The position numbers and the translations under genes are program-made. Source: Chitinophagaceae bacterium (lineage in GTDB: Bacteria; Bacteroidota; Bacteroidia; Chitinophagales; Chitinophagaceae). Taken from it: DNA of 36,764 nucleotides. Position 1 is the first letter of the stretch. The number at the start of each line of letters is the position of its first letter. Of the stretch, positions 1-7,850 are shown piece after piece. The stretch lies in assembly GCA_019745155.1 (NCBI GenBank), contig JAIETM010000025.1:1-36764 (forward strand), read 5' to 3'. Below the pieces are notes generated by a model. It worked only from the letters and a program-made list of their open reading frames with translations. It searched no databases and had not been told where the DNA came from.

Positions 1-192
1 TGTAAACAAATACGTTCGGTTAAAAAACTGGGCGAAACCACCTGCAATACAGCTAAGGTTTGTATGGATAAGGCTAAAACCATTCAAGCCAAGGCTGCAA
101 TTCGTTTGCAAGCTGCACAGCTGGAAACAGGCGGTTCGGAAACCACTTTGGTGCCCGATGATGCCGTTCCCACCCGCTTAATGATCTGGTAA
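1..192 (+). CDS. C-terminal end of an unrecognised protein (partial)
   Basis: Frame 1 is open from the first base to TAA at 190-192 and gives 63 residues. It reads through a Lys/Ala/Gln-rich stretch (KVCMDKAKTIQAKAAIRL) and ends in PTRLMIW. The frame is supported by the intrinsic terminator that begins about 20 bases after the stop. The start lies outside the window. No domain is recognisable. The alternating Lys/Ala/Gln pattern could be helical, and two Cys residues (positions 15 and 21 of the fragment) are present. I assign no function. Confidence 0.6.
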   Translation, partial: CKQIRSVKKLGETTCNTAKVCMDKAKTIQAKAAIRLQAAQLETGGSETTLVPDDAVPTRLMIW

Positions 193-214
193 GTCTTTTT
201 TCTCATGTGCATAT

Positions 215-246
215 AGCCGCGTCCGTTCCCGGAAGCGGCTTTTTTA
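215..246 (+). terminator. Intrinsic terminator of the left-edge gene
   Basis: AGCCGC (215-220) pairs with GCGGCT (235-240) around a 14-base loop, and a run of six T follows. It lies between the end of the partial gene and the valS promoter and isolates the two transcripts. Confidence 0.75.
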
Positions 247-279
247 TGCCCCAACCCTACGGCTGCCGCTGCTTTTCGT

Positions 280-287
280 TACTTTTG
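280..287 (+). promoter_or_regulatory. Bacteroidota -7 element of valS
   Basis: TACTTTTG matches the TAnnTTTG consensus exactly and lies 25 bases before the valS ATG. No clear -33 TTG is visible at the usual distance, so this is a motif-based call only. Confidence 0.55.
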
Positions 288-312
288 CCACCCTGTTAAC
301 TAAGCAGCAACC

Positions 313-2949
313 ATGGAACTGAGCAAGAATTTTACTCCATCAGAAACGGATAGCAAGTGGTACGAACATTGGCTGAGCAAAGGCTATTTCAATAGTACAC
401 CCGACGAAAGAGAGGCATATACCATCGTGATTCCCCCACCCAATGTAACGGGAGTATTGCACATGGGCCATTGCCTGAATAATACCATTCAGGATATTCT
501 CACCCGCCGCGCCCGTATGAGTGGTAAAAATGCCTGCTGGGTGCCGGGTACCGACCATGCATCTATTGCCACCGAAGCTAAGGTGGTACAAATGCTGCGC
601 GAAAAAGGTATTACCAAGTCATCTTTAAGCAGAGAAGAATTTCTGCAATACGCATGGGAATGGAAGGAAAAATATGGCGGCATCATTCTGCAGCAGTTAC
701 GTAAACTGGGCTGCAGTCTGGATTGGAACCGTACTTCCTTCACCATGGATCCGCATTACTATGAGTCAGTGATCAAAGTGTTTGTGGATTTATATGAGAA
801 GGGTTATATCTATCGCGGCAAGCGGATGATCAACTGGGATGTGAAGGCCAAGACCGCGTTGAGCGATGAAGAAGTGATTCGCAAAACCACCAATCAGCAA
901 CTCTACCATATTCGTTATGCGATTGCTGATGTGAATGGCAGTGCTACGAATGAATACATCACCATTGCTACAGTTCGTCCGGAAACCATCATGGGCGATA
1001 CGGCTATCTGCGTGCACCCTGATGACGAACGCTATCTAGCGCTACATGGTAAATATGCGCTGGTGCCGCTCATCAACAGATTGATTCGAATCATCCCCGA
1101 TGAATATGTAGAAAAAGACTTTGGAACAGGTGCATTGAAAGTAACACCTGCGCATGATATGAACGATTACCAGTTGGGACAAAAACACCAACTGGAAGTT
1201 GTGGATGTGTTGAATGATGATGGCACTTTGTCTGACGCTGCACAAATCTTTGTGGGTGAAGATCGTTTTGAAGCACGTAAGAAAATTGTTGCTGAACTGC
1301 AAGCCAAAGGTCATCTGGTAAAAACAGAAGACTATACCAGCGAAGTTGGTTACAGCGAAAGAACAGATACCGTTGTAGAACCTCGCCTCAGCGAGCAGTG
1401 GTGGGTTGCCATGAAAAAGATCAGCGAGCCCGCACTGAAAGCAGTAATGGATGAACAGATCAAATTCTTCCCGCCTAAGTTCCGCAATCTGTACAACCAC
1501 TGGATGGAGAATATCAAGGATTGGTGTATTAGTCGCCAATTGTGGTGGGGACACCAAATTCCTGCTTGGTACAATCCAGCCGGACAGTTTGCTGTTGCTG
1601 CTAATAAAGCCGCAGCTTTCGAAAAATTGCAGGCGCAATATCCTGGCAATTATACCATTGAAGACATTCGTCAGGATGAAGATTGCCTGGATACTTGGTT
1701 CTCTTCCTGGCTCTGGCCTTTTGAAGTATTCAAGGGTTTGAGTGATCCCGGTAATAAAGAAGTACAGTACTACTATCCTACAAATACATTGGTAACAGCG
1801 CCTGAAATCATTTTCTTCTGGGTAGCCAGAATGATTATGGCAGGTTTTGAATACCAAGGCCAGATTCCTTTCCGTGAAGTGTATTTCACCGGAATAGTTC
1901 GTGATAAACTGGGCAGAAAAATGAGTAAGAGTTTGGGGAACTCGCCCGACTTACTTGGCCTGATAGATCAATACGGTGCAGATGCAGTGCGTTTTGGTAT
2001 CATGATTGCTTCACCTGCCGGTAATGATATCTTGTTTGATGAAGCTTCGCTGGAACAAGGCAGAAACTTCAATAACAAATTGTGGAATGCATTGAAGCTG
2101 GTGAAGATGTGGGAAGGCAGACAAGCCGATATTCCTGCAACCGAAAGCACATTTGCCTTGAATTGGTTTGGTAACCGTCTGAATGAAGTAAAACAAGCAC
2201 TGGATCAAGCCTATACAGATTTCCGTTTGAGTGAGGCATTGAAAATGTTGTACTCATTGGTATGGGATGATTTCTGTTCCTGGTACCTGGAATGGGTAAA
2301 GCCTGGCTTCGAGCAACCTATCAGCAAAGCAGTTTACGAGCAAACCATCACTTACTTCGATGAATTGTTGCAATTACTGCATCCATATATGCCTTTCATC
2401 ACAGAAGAAATTCATCACCTGTTGAAGGACACGGATCAGGATTTGTGTGTATCGCAGTTTACCAAAGCCGGTGCAGTAGATACTACTATCATAGCAGAGG
2501 GTATTTTACTGAAGCAAGTGATTACGGCTATTCGCGAAGCAAGAGCCAAGAATCAGATCAAACCAAAAGATCCAATCAGCCTGCATATTCAAACAAGTGC
2601 GCAAACACAGTATGCTGCGATTCAAAGTATTCTGGCTAAGCAAGTAAATGCAGAAACGATTCAGCTGACAGATGCTGCAGTAAACAATAGCATTGTAGTG
2701 GCAGTAGAAAAAGACAAGTTCTATATTGCTACTTCAGGACAAGCAGTAGATACTGAATCATTGAAAGCAGAACTGCTGAAAGACCTTGCCTATCAGAAAG
2801 GTTTCTTAGAGTCTGTCATGAAAAAATTGGGCAACGAACGTTTTGTGCAGAATGCCAAGCCTGAAGTGATTGCGAATGAGGAGAAGAAGAAAGCAGATGC
2901 TTTGGCGCGTATTCAGACCATTGAAGAGAGCCTGGCCAATCTAGGCTAA
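313..2949 (+). CDS. valS: Valyl-tRNA synthetase
   Basis: Class I aminoacyl-tRNA synthetase that charges tRNA-Val in the cytoplasm and edits mischarged Thr. The class I signatures are both present: HMGH (the HIGH motif) at residues 50-53 and KMSKS at 536-540. Between them lies the CP1 editing insertion (roughly residues 190-350, with the TVRPETIMGDTAICVHP stretch). An anticodon-binding domain follows, and the last ~65 residues form the charged coiled-coil arm typical of ValRS. The 878-residue length is normal for the family. It appears to be the first gene of a three-gene run: prsW follows after 4 bases. No Shine-Dalgarno sequence is visible; a -7 element lies 25 bases upstream. Confidence 0.98.
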   Translation: MELSKNFTPSETDSKWYEHWLSKGYFNSTPDEREAYTIVIPPPNVTGVLHMGHCLNNTIQDILTRRARMSGKNACWVPGTDHASIATEAKVVQMLREKGITKSSLSREEFLQYAWEWKEKYGGIILQQLRKLGCSLDWNRTSFTMDPHYYESVIKVFVDLYEKGYIYRGKRMINWDVKAKTALSDEEVIRKTTNQQLYHIRYAIADVNGSATNEYITIATVRPETIMGDTAICVHPDDERYLALHGKYALVPLINRLIRIIPDEYVEKDFGTGALKVTPAHDMNDYQLGQKHQLEVVDVLNDDGTLSDAAQIFVGEDRFEARKKIVAELQAKGHLVKTEDYTSEVGYSERTDTVVEPRLSEQWWVAMKKISEPALKAVMDEQIKFFPPKFRNLYNHWMENIKDWCISRQLWWGHQIPAWYNPAGQFAVAANKAAAFEKLQAQYPGNYTIEDIRQDEDCLDTWFSSWLWPFEVFKGLSDPGNKEVQYYYPTNTLVTAPEIIFFWVARMIMAGFEYQGQIPFREVYFTGIVRDKLGRKMSKSLGNSPDLLGLIDQYGADAVRFGIMIASPAGNDILFDEASLEQGRNFNNKLWNALKLVKMWEGRQADIPATESTFALNWFGNRLNEVKQALDQAYTDFRLSEALKMLYSLVWDDFCSWYLEWVKPGFEQPISKAVYEQTITYFDELLQLLHPYMPFITEEIHHLLKDTDQDLCVSQFTKAGAVDTTIIAEGILLKQVITAIREARAKNQIKPKDPISLHIQTSAQTQYAAIQSILAKQVNAETIQLTDAAVNNSIVVAVEKDKFYIATSGQAVDTESLKAELLKDLAYQKGFLESVMKKLGNERFVQNAKPEVIANEEKKKADALARIQTIEESLANLG

Positions 2950-2953
2950 TCAT

Positions 2954-3685
2954 ATGAACCTACTCTTACTGGCGTTGGCACCAGGTATTGCCATCTCTGT
3001 GTTTATCTATGCCAGAGATCAATACAACCGTGAACCATTTGGTCATTTATTGGCCTCATTTGGTTTGGGGGTACTGGCCATCATTCCGCCATTGGGTATT
3101 CAATTGATTCTTGGCCCGATTGCACATAAATGGTTCTACTCGCTCAACAGCTGGTTCTACTATTTCTTCGATGCGTTTTTGGTGGTTGCCTTATCAGAAG
3201 AACTCAGTAAGTATTTTGTATTGCAGCGCTACGCTTTACGCAAGCGTGCATTTGATGAACCCTTTGATGGGATAGTGTACAGCGTGATCGTGAGTATGGG
3301 GTTTGCTACTGCTGAAAATATCGGCTATGTATTGCAGCATGGTTTTGCCACGGGTATGATTCGCATGTTCATGAGTGTACCTGCACACGCTTGCTTTGCA
3401 GTGATGATGGGTTATTATGTGGGCAAAGCCCGATTCGATAAGCACAACAGAGATTTGTATTTGCGAATGGGGATTGTACTAGCGGTGATTTTTCACGGCT
3501 TGTATGATTTCTTTCTGATGCTGGCAGCTGATCAACAAATCACCAAAAAGACCTCCTCACTACTTTTAATCACAAGCGCAATCCTCTCTTATTTGATAGC
3601 ATTTCGCTATTCTTTAAAAGCTATTCAACTGCATCGTAATATTTCTAAGATCAAACATGAAAACAGTTTCCGTACGCAAAGCTGA
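2954..3685 (+). CDS. prsW: PrsW-family intramembrane protease
   Basis: Multi-pass membrane protein of 243 residues with the PrsW glutamic-protease signatures. These are EELSK at 82-86, EPFDGIVY at 102-109, ATAENIGY at 118-125 (Glu121) and His145 in SVPAHA. Hydrophobic segments lie near residues 1-20, 33-55, 65-81, 108-127, 138-155, 170-188 and 200-215. In Bacillus subtilis, PrsW cleaves the anti-sigma factor RsiW; the substrate here is unknown and no sigma/anti-sigma pair is in the window. It starts 4 bases after valS and its last 29 bases overlap the GNAT gene, so it is probably co-transcribed and translationally coupled. Confidence 0.85.
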   Translation: MNLLLLALAPGIAISVFIYARDQYNREPFGHLLASFGLGVLAIIPPLGIQLILGPIAHKWFYSLNSWFYYFFDAFLVVALSEELSKYFVLQRYALRKRAFDEPFDGIVYSVIVSMGFATAENIGYVLQHGFATGMIRMFMSVPAHACFAVMMGYYVGKARFDKHNRDLYLRMGIVLAVIFHGLYDFFLMLAADQQITKKTSSLLLITSAILSYLIAFRYSLKAIQLHRNISKIKHENSFRTQS

Positions 3686-4154
3686 CACAAGCGATATCCC
3701 TACCATTCAAGCCATCGCAAATGCGACTTGGCCTGTAGCTTATGGCGATATCTTGTCGCAAGAACAAATGAGCTACATGCTGGATATGATGTACAGCACA
3801 GCATCTCTGGAAAAACAAATGCAACAAAATATTCAGTTCTTCATGGCTGAGTTGGATAATCAGTTGATTGGCTTTGCAGCCGTTGGTCGCGAGCCGATGG
3901 AAGGCATGTACAAACTGCATAAACTCTATGTGCTGCCTGATATTCAAAAAAGTGGTGCAGGCAAAGCCTTATTGGCAGCTGTTACAGAATATGCCAAGAG
4001 TAATTCTGGCGAACAATTGGTTTTACAGGTTAACCGTCATAATGCAGCAGTAGCTTTCTATCAAAAATTAGGCTTTCAGATTCACTATGAGGCCGACTTC
4101 GACATTGGTAATGGCTATCAAATGAATGATTACGTAATGGGAAAAGCCATATAA
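3657..4154 (+). CDS. GNAT-family N-acetyltransferase
   Basis: A 165-residue protein covering one complete GNAT fold. The acetyl-CoA binding motif A is visible as LYVLPDIQKSGAGKALL (about residues 90-106; the Q/RxxGxG/A signature reads QKSGAG). Motif B follows (VNRHNAAVAFYQKLGFQ, roughly residues 123-139), with the common AxxFYxKLGF signature. The acceptor substrate cannot be told from sequence. It overlaps prsW by 29 bases and its TAA is immediately followed by the stop of the convergent serine hydrolase gene. It is likely the last gene of the valS run. Confidence 0.9.
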   Translation: MKTVSVRKADTSDIPTIQAIANATWPVAYGDILSQEQMSYMLDMMYSTASLEKQMQQNIQFFMAELDNQLIGFAAVGREPMEGMYKLHKLYVLPDIQKSGAGKALLAAVTEYAKSNSGEQLVLQVNRHNAAVAFYQKLGFQIHYEADFDIGNGYQMNDYVMGKAI

Positions 4155-5594
4155 CTATAAACCCAGCTGCTTCAACATCATTCTCGCGAACTCGTCCTTA
4201 GGATCTATAGCCAGTGCTTTATCAAACCACTGCTTGGCTTCAGCTTTCTTACCCTGTGTGGCTAAGAGCTGACCTGTAATGTTATACATCGATGTTTCCT
4301 TCGGAAATTCTTTTCTACCCAATTCCTGTATCGCATACGCTTTGTCATACTCACCCAGGTTTTCCAGCATATCGCTGAAGCGGATGATAACCCAAGGGCT
4401 AGGTGTTTTATCAAACCCCTTTTCTTTCAGAATAGTAGTATAATTATCTACGATATACTGAAAGCCTTTTTGCTCCATAGTTTCAGTAAGCTGTATTTCC
4501 AGGTATTTATCAGGCTTTTGGTACTGACCAGTGTATATGATGCTTAGGATATTATTCGATATCTCACGTGGATTAACCCGATTATTCAATAATACCACTA
4601 CTACATATCCATCCTCCACTACCAACTTCAAATCTGTTGAAAATCCTTTACCCCCACCATCATGGCTCACCACTTTTTTACCCCAAGGGTTCGTATTGTC
4701 TATCCAGCCGAAAGCATATTTTCCACCTCTGCCAATATCCATTCTACCCTTCCACATCGTATCGCGAAAGGATTGTCCCAATAATTGATTAGTCAACAAT
4801 GCTTTTCCAAAGCGCCAGAGATCAATCACATTCGATTGCATACCACCATCGCTGTATGCTGGGAATTCCTCAGCTACTGCGTTGTGATAAGTTTTTGCTG
4901 TATAAGCTATATAGGGTACTGCTTCTTTCGGTGCTTCAAATGTGGCGGGATAATGGATATAAGAATTTTGGATACCTGCTTTCTTAAAAATTCTGTCCTG
5001 CAGATTCTGGATATAAGTTTTACCTGTGATGGTTTCAATGATTCTACCCAGTAAAATAAACCCAGAGTTGGAGTAGTGATGTGACGCACCAACATAAGGC
5101 ATCGTTGGTTCCATCTCTCTCACATAAGGCATTAATGATGCCAGAGAAGTTAATTTTGTTCTATCCTGCTCATAGTTTTTATGCATCATATAATTACCCA
5201 CGCCTGAACTATGTGTGAGCAAATGATAGACAGTGATACTATCTGCTTTTTGCACACCTGATTTGGGCAATACACTTTCCAGCGTGCTATGCAATGAGAG
5301 CTTGCCTTCCTGTATCAACTGCATAATCAAAGTTGCAGTGAAGGTTTTACCCATGGAAGCAATATTGAAATTGGTACTGATATCATTCGGCATCTGCTTT
5401 TCTCTATCGGCCATACCTATGGCTTTCTGATACAAAACCTGATTATCTTTTGCCACCAGAATCACCCCTGATAACTGACGAGCATATACATATTGTTGCA
5501 ACATGCTATCAATACTTGATGCATGTATTGGTTGCCATTGTGCTTGTGTGCTACTAGCGACGATCAGAGCGATACCTAATAGATACTTTTTCAT
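4155..5594 (-). CDS. Secreted S12 (beta-lactamase-fold) serine hydrolase with TPR tail
   Basis: Class C beta-lactamase / D-aminopeptidase-like hydrolase. With the start at 5594 the protein has 479 residues and opens with a signal peptide (MKKYLLGIALIVASSTQAQ). An open frame continues to an ATG at 5615, but that would put seven residues before the signal peptide. The catalytic triad motifs are SMGK (residues 80-83), YSN (174-176) and HDGG (311-314). The C-terminal ~100 residues hold two or so tetratricopeptide-like helical pairs ending in AKQWFDKALAIDPKDEFA. The S12 family covers beta-lactamases, DD-peptidases and esterases, and the substrate cannot be assigned. It is exported, probably to the periplasm. 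It diverges from the RluA-type gene. Confidence 0.9.
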   Translation of the reverse strand: MKKYLLGIALIVASSTQAQWQPIHASSIDSMLQQYVYARQLSGVILVAKDNQVLYQKAIGMADREKQMPNDISTNFNIASMGKTFTATLIMQLIQEGKLSLHSTLESVLPKSGVQKADSITVYHLLTHSSGVGNYMMHKNYEQDRTKLTSLASLMPYVREMEPTMPYVGASHHYSNSGFILLGRIIETITGKTYIQNLQDRIFKKAGIQNSYIHYPATFEAPKEAVPYIAYTAKTYHNAVAEEFPAYSDGGMQSNVIDLWRFGKALLTNQLLGQSFRDTMWKGRMDIGRGGKYAFGWIDNTNPWGKKVVSHDGGGKGFSTDLKLVVEDGYVVVVLLNNRVNPREISNNILSIIYTGQYQKPDKYLEIQLTETMEQKGFQYIVDNYTTILKEKGFDKTPSPWVIIRFSDMLENLGEYDKAYAIQELGRKEFPKETSMYNITGQLLATQGKKAEAKQWFDKALAIDPKDEFARMMLKQLGL

Positions 5595-5649
5595 GTAACG
5601 AAATTCCTGATTCATATAGAAGCCAACAATCGCATAAACATGTGAAATC

Positions 5650-5678
5650 TTGTGACATTCAATGAATGACTACCTTAG
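5650..5678 (+). promoter_or_regulatory. Promoter of the RluA-type gene
   Basis: TTG (5650-5652) is separated by 18 bases from TACCTTAG (5671-5678), a 7-of-8 match to TAnnTTTG. The -7 element ends 5 bases before the ATG at 5684. It therefore overlaps the alternative upstream ATG (5666), which argues for the 5684 start. Confidence 0.5.
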
Positions 5679-5683
5679 CAAAT

Positions 5684-6340
5684 ATGGAACCTTTTATTCC
5701 AGTAGTTTTTGAAGATGAAGCTTGTCTTGTTGTAAACAAACCAGCCGGACTGGCCGTACAGAATGATGGCAAACAAAATTCCTTACTGCAATTGCTCAAA
5801 CACCCTTTTGAACCGGTGCATCGTTTGGATCAACGTGTGAGTGGTTTGCTACTCTTAGCAAAAACAGCTGAAGTACAAACTGCACTGAACAAGGCTTTTC
5901 AAGACCGTCAAATACAAAAACAGTATAAAGCTGTTGTTGGTCAGCAACCAGCAGCGAAAGAAGCCATGCTGGAACATTGGCTGCGCAAAAAAGGCGAGCA
6001 ACAAAAAGCACAGGTATTCAAACAAGCTGTTGCACATGCTAAACAAGCTAAACTGCACTATCAGCTGATCCAATCCACTAATCGCTATCACTTATTGGAT
6101 ATTGAATTACATACCGGACTATTTCATCAGATACGCGCACAGTTAGCAGCTATCGGCTGTCCGATTGTAGGCGATTTGAAATATGGATTTCTCAGAAGTA
6201 GTCCCGACGGCAGTATTTTCCTGCAAGCGTACAAACTATCCTTTACACATCCTATCACCAAAGAACAAATGGCATTCGAGATACCCATTCCTGAAGTATG
6301 GAAAAAGTATGGGTTTAGCGATGATACAATGATTCAATGA
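5684..6340 (+). CDS. RluA-family RNA pseudouridine synthase
   Basis: Isomerises uridine to pseudouridine in rRNA or tRNA. The RluA signature HRLDQRVSGLLLL is present with the catalytic Asp at residue 49. It is preceded by the FEDEACLVVNKPAG strand region and followed by the HTGLFHQIRAQLAAIGCPIVGDLKYG motif region, split here only by normal family variation. At 218 residues it is a short, single-domain form without an S4 domain, like the RluA/TruC-type enzymes; the target uridine cannot be told. The start at 5684 is preferred to 5666 because a -7 promoter element sits between them. The last four codons and the stop are made of the 8-bp tandem repeat described separately. Confidence 0.9.
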   Translation: MEPFIPVVFEDEACLVVNKPAGLAVQNDGKQNSLLQLLKHPFEPVHRLDQRVSGLLLLAKTAEVQTALNKAFQDRQIQKQYKAVVGQQPAAKEAMLEHWLRKKGEQQKAQVFKQAVAHAKQAKLHYQLIQSTNRYHLLDIELHTGLFHQIRAQLAAIGCPIVGDLKYGFLRSSPDGSIFLQAYKLSFTHPITKEQMAFEIPIPEVWKKYGFSDDTMIQ

Positions 6341-6402
6341 TAGAATGAGTGGATGATAGAATGATAGAATGATAGAATAATTGAATGATAGAGTGATAGA
6401 AT
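6323..6402. repeat. Ten-unit 8-bp tandem repeat (consensus GATAGAAT)
   Basis: Eighty bases divide exactly into ten 8-base units: GATACAAT, GATTCAAT, GATAGAAT, GAGTGGAT, GATAGAAT three times, AATTGAAT, GATAGAGT and GATAGAAT. The first units form the 3' end of the pseudouridine synthase gene, including its TGA. The array ends five bases before the stop of the convergent SIMPL gene. No terminator hairpin is visible in this junction. Confidence 0.9.
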
Positions 6403-6407
6403 AATGA

Positions 6408-7139
6408 TTAATCAGCAAGGTATTCTACACGTAAGGTAATAGATGCAGTCTTCTCCTTTGATGTAGTATTGAAAGAACCGCCATAACTATACTCTTCATT
6501 ATTGTTCTTACCAGTAATCTGAAACACACCCATACTCGCTTTTTTCAGGTTACCCAAACCAATTCCGGAATTTTTCGCGATGGTTTCTGCACGCTGACGC
6601 GCATCTTGAGAGGCTTTAGCCAATAAATCTATTTTGAGTTCATTCAAGCGCGTATAATAATAATCAGGCTTACGTGAATTAAACTCAATACCTCTTTGCA
6701 AAAGTTCAGTAACCTGGCGAGACACATTTTCTACCAACACAATATCTTTCGCATTAACTGTGACCTCACCACTTAGTGTATAGCCGGTAAAAAAAGTACC
6801 TGTTGCCCTACCCTGTGCATCGTAACGTGTATCGAAACTTTTCTGTACATCTACAGAAGAGAATACAATATTGCTATCAGGTATACCCTTGCTTTTGAGG
6901 TAGTTCCTGATTTCTGCTTCATCAGATTTTAAGGATGCATAAGCCTGCTTCAGCTCCATGCCATAACGATTGAAGCTACCCTTCCACACAATCTGATCGC
7001 TGGTAAAATCTTTCTCCGCCAAACCTGTTACCACAATGGTTTCAGTACTGCGGAACTTGTATTTGTAAGCAAAAGCAAGGATGGTGCTGCTGATAATGAT
7101 GGCCGCAGCGATCACGAGTTGGTTGCCGGAGAGTTTCAT
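6408..7139 (-). CDS. SIMPL (DUF541) domain protein, membrane-anchored
   Basis: A 243-residue protein with one N-terminal hydrophobic segment (about residues 8-25). This could be a signal anchor or uncleaved signal peptide. A SIMPL/DUF541 domain follows, recognisable by TIVVTGLAEKDFTSDQIVWKGSF, the KGIPDSNIVFSSVDVQ stretch, the GYTLSGEVTVNAKDI strand and the A..DARQRAETIAKNSGIGLGNLKK helix-strand. Family members are periplasmic or outer-envelope proteins linked to oxidative-stress tolerance and signalling, with no agreed biochemical activity. It lies 92 bases downstream of the Lrp gene on the same strand and may share its transcript. Confidence 0.85.
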   Translation of the reverse strand: MKLSGNQLVIAAAIIISSTILAFAYKYKFRSTETIVVTGLAEKDFTSDQIVWKGSFNRYGMELKQAYASLKSDEAEIRNYLKSKGIPDSNIVFSSVDVQKSFDTRYDAQGRATGTFFTGYTLSGEVTVNAKDIVLVENVSRQVTELLQRGIEFNSRKPDYYYTRLNELKIDLLAKASQDARQRAETIAKNSGIGLGNLKKASMGVFQITGKNNNEEYSYGGSFNTTSKEKTASITLRVEYLAD

Positions 7140-7231
7140 ACAGGGTCGTTTACCTTATGAATGTAGCAAAAAACAATACACCACAAAATATCCATCAAGG
7201 CTTTAACGAAGATTTTAATCAGCGGTTACAA

Positions 7232-7732
7232 TTAGTGCACCAACACATGGGTTTGCTTAATCACGCCCATTACAAACACCGATTGCACATGCCCGATATT
7301 CTCGCTCTGGCTGAGTTTATTTACGTGAAAATCATAATAAGCATCCATGTTTTCTGCTACCACTTTCAGCATAAAATCAAACTCGCCAGAAACATTGTAG
7401 CATTCTATCACTTCATTCAGCTCATGAATATGCTTGATAAACTTCGCGCCCGCTGTTCTGCTGTGCTGCTTCAGCGATACATACACAATCACCATCAAGC
7501 CCTTCCGCACTTTGTTGTGGTCAACCAAAGTGGCATACTGCGTAATCACCCCACTGGCTTCCATTCTTTTGATGCGCTCATGTACCGGCGTGGTACTCAG
7601 GTGCACCTGATCAGCGATTTCCTTCACCGTCATGCGGGCATTCTGTTGCAATAAACGAAGGATAGAGAGGTCTTTCTCATCCAGCGGCGGTGTGGTGTTA
7701 GTGGAATCTACTTTTAAAGCGGTTTTTGCCAT
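7232..7732 (-). CDS. Lrp/AsnC-family transcriptional regulator
   Basis: A 166-residue protein with an N-terminal winged helix-turn-helix (about residues 17-76). The motif runs LDEKDLSILRLLQQNARMTVKEIA, followed by VHLSTTPVHERIKRMEASGVI. A C-terminal RAM ligand-binding domain follows, seen in the VIVYVSLKQHS strand, the VIECYNVSGEFDFMLKVV stretch and an end in VMGVIKQTHVLVH. Family members form dimers to octamers and sense amino acids or related metabolites. It diverges from ahcY with 118 bases between the starts, so it may regulate ahcY and/or itself; this is inference from layout. Confidence 0.93.
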   Translation of the reverse strand: MAKTALKVDSTNTTPPLDEKDLSILRLLQQNARMTVKEIADQVHLSTTPVHERIKRMEASGVITQYATLVDHNKVRKGLMVIVYVSLKQHSRTAGAKFIKHIHELNEVIECYNVSGEFDFMLKVVAENMDAYYDFHVNKLSQSENIGHVQSVFVMGVIKQTHVLVH

Positions 7733-7823
7733 AGAAAACTGCGCATTTGTTCTGATAAAAGTAGCTTTTTATTGATTTTATCCTAATTAAATTCCAGATT
7801 ACTATTCATTTATCCTGTAAAAC

Positions 7824-7831
7824 TATCTTTG
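7824..7831 (+). promoter_or_regulatory. -7 element of ahcY
   Basis: TATCTTTG is an exact TAnnTTTG match ending 19 bases before the ahcY ATG. The Lrp-ahcY intergenic region is AT-rich. On the other strand, TACTTTTA about 30 bases before the Lrp gene is a 7-of-8 match and could drive that gene. Confidence 0.55.
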
Positions 7832-7850
7832 CCGGCATAAAACAAACAAT

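Noticed and set aside
1042-1857. 271-residue open frame antisense to valS
   Set aside because: Lies wholly inside valS with no promoter, no family resemblance and a Phe/Cys/His-rich composition typical of antisense shadow frames.
5666-5683. Upstream ATG of the RluA-type gene
   Set aside because: It lies upstream of and overlaps the best -7 element, and the six extra residues have no family support.
7157-7654. 165-residue open frame antisense to the Lrp gene
   Set aside because: His-rich shadow of a clear Lrp/AsnC protein; no independent evidence.
7733-7850. SAH or SAM riboswitch before ahcY
   Set aside because: The -7 element leaves a leader of only about 20 bases, too short for a riboswitch, and no matching stem structure is visible.
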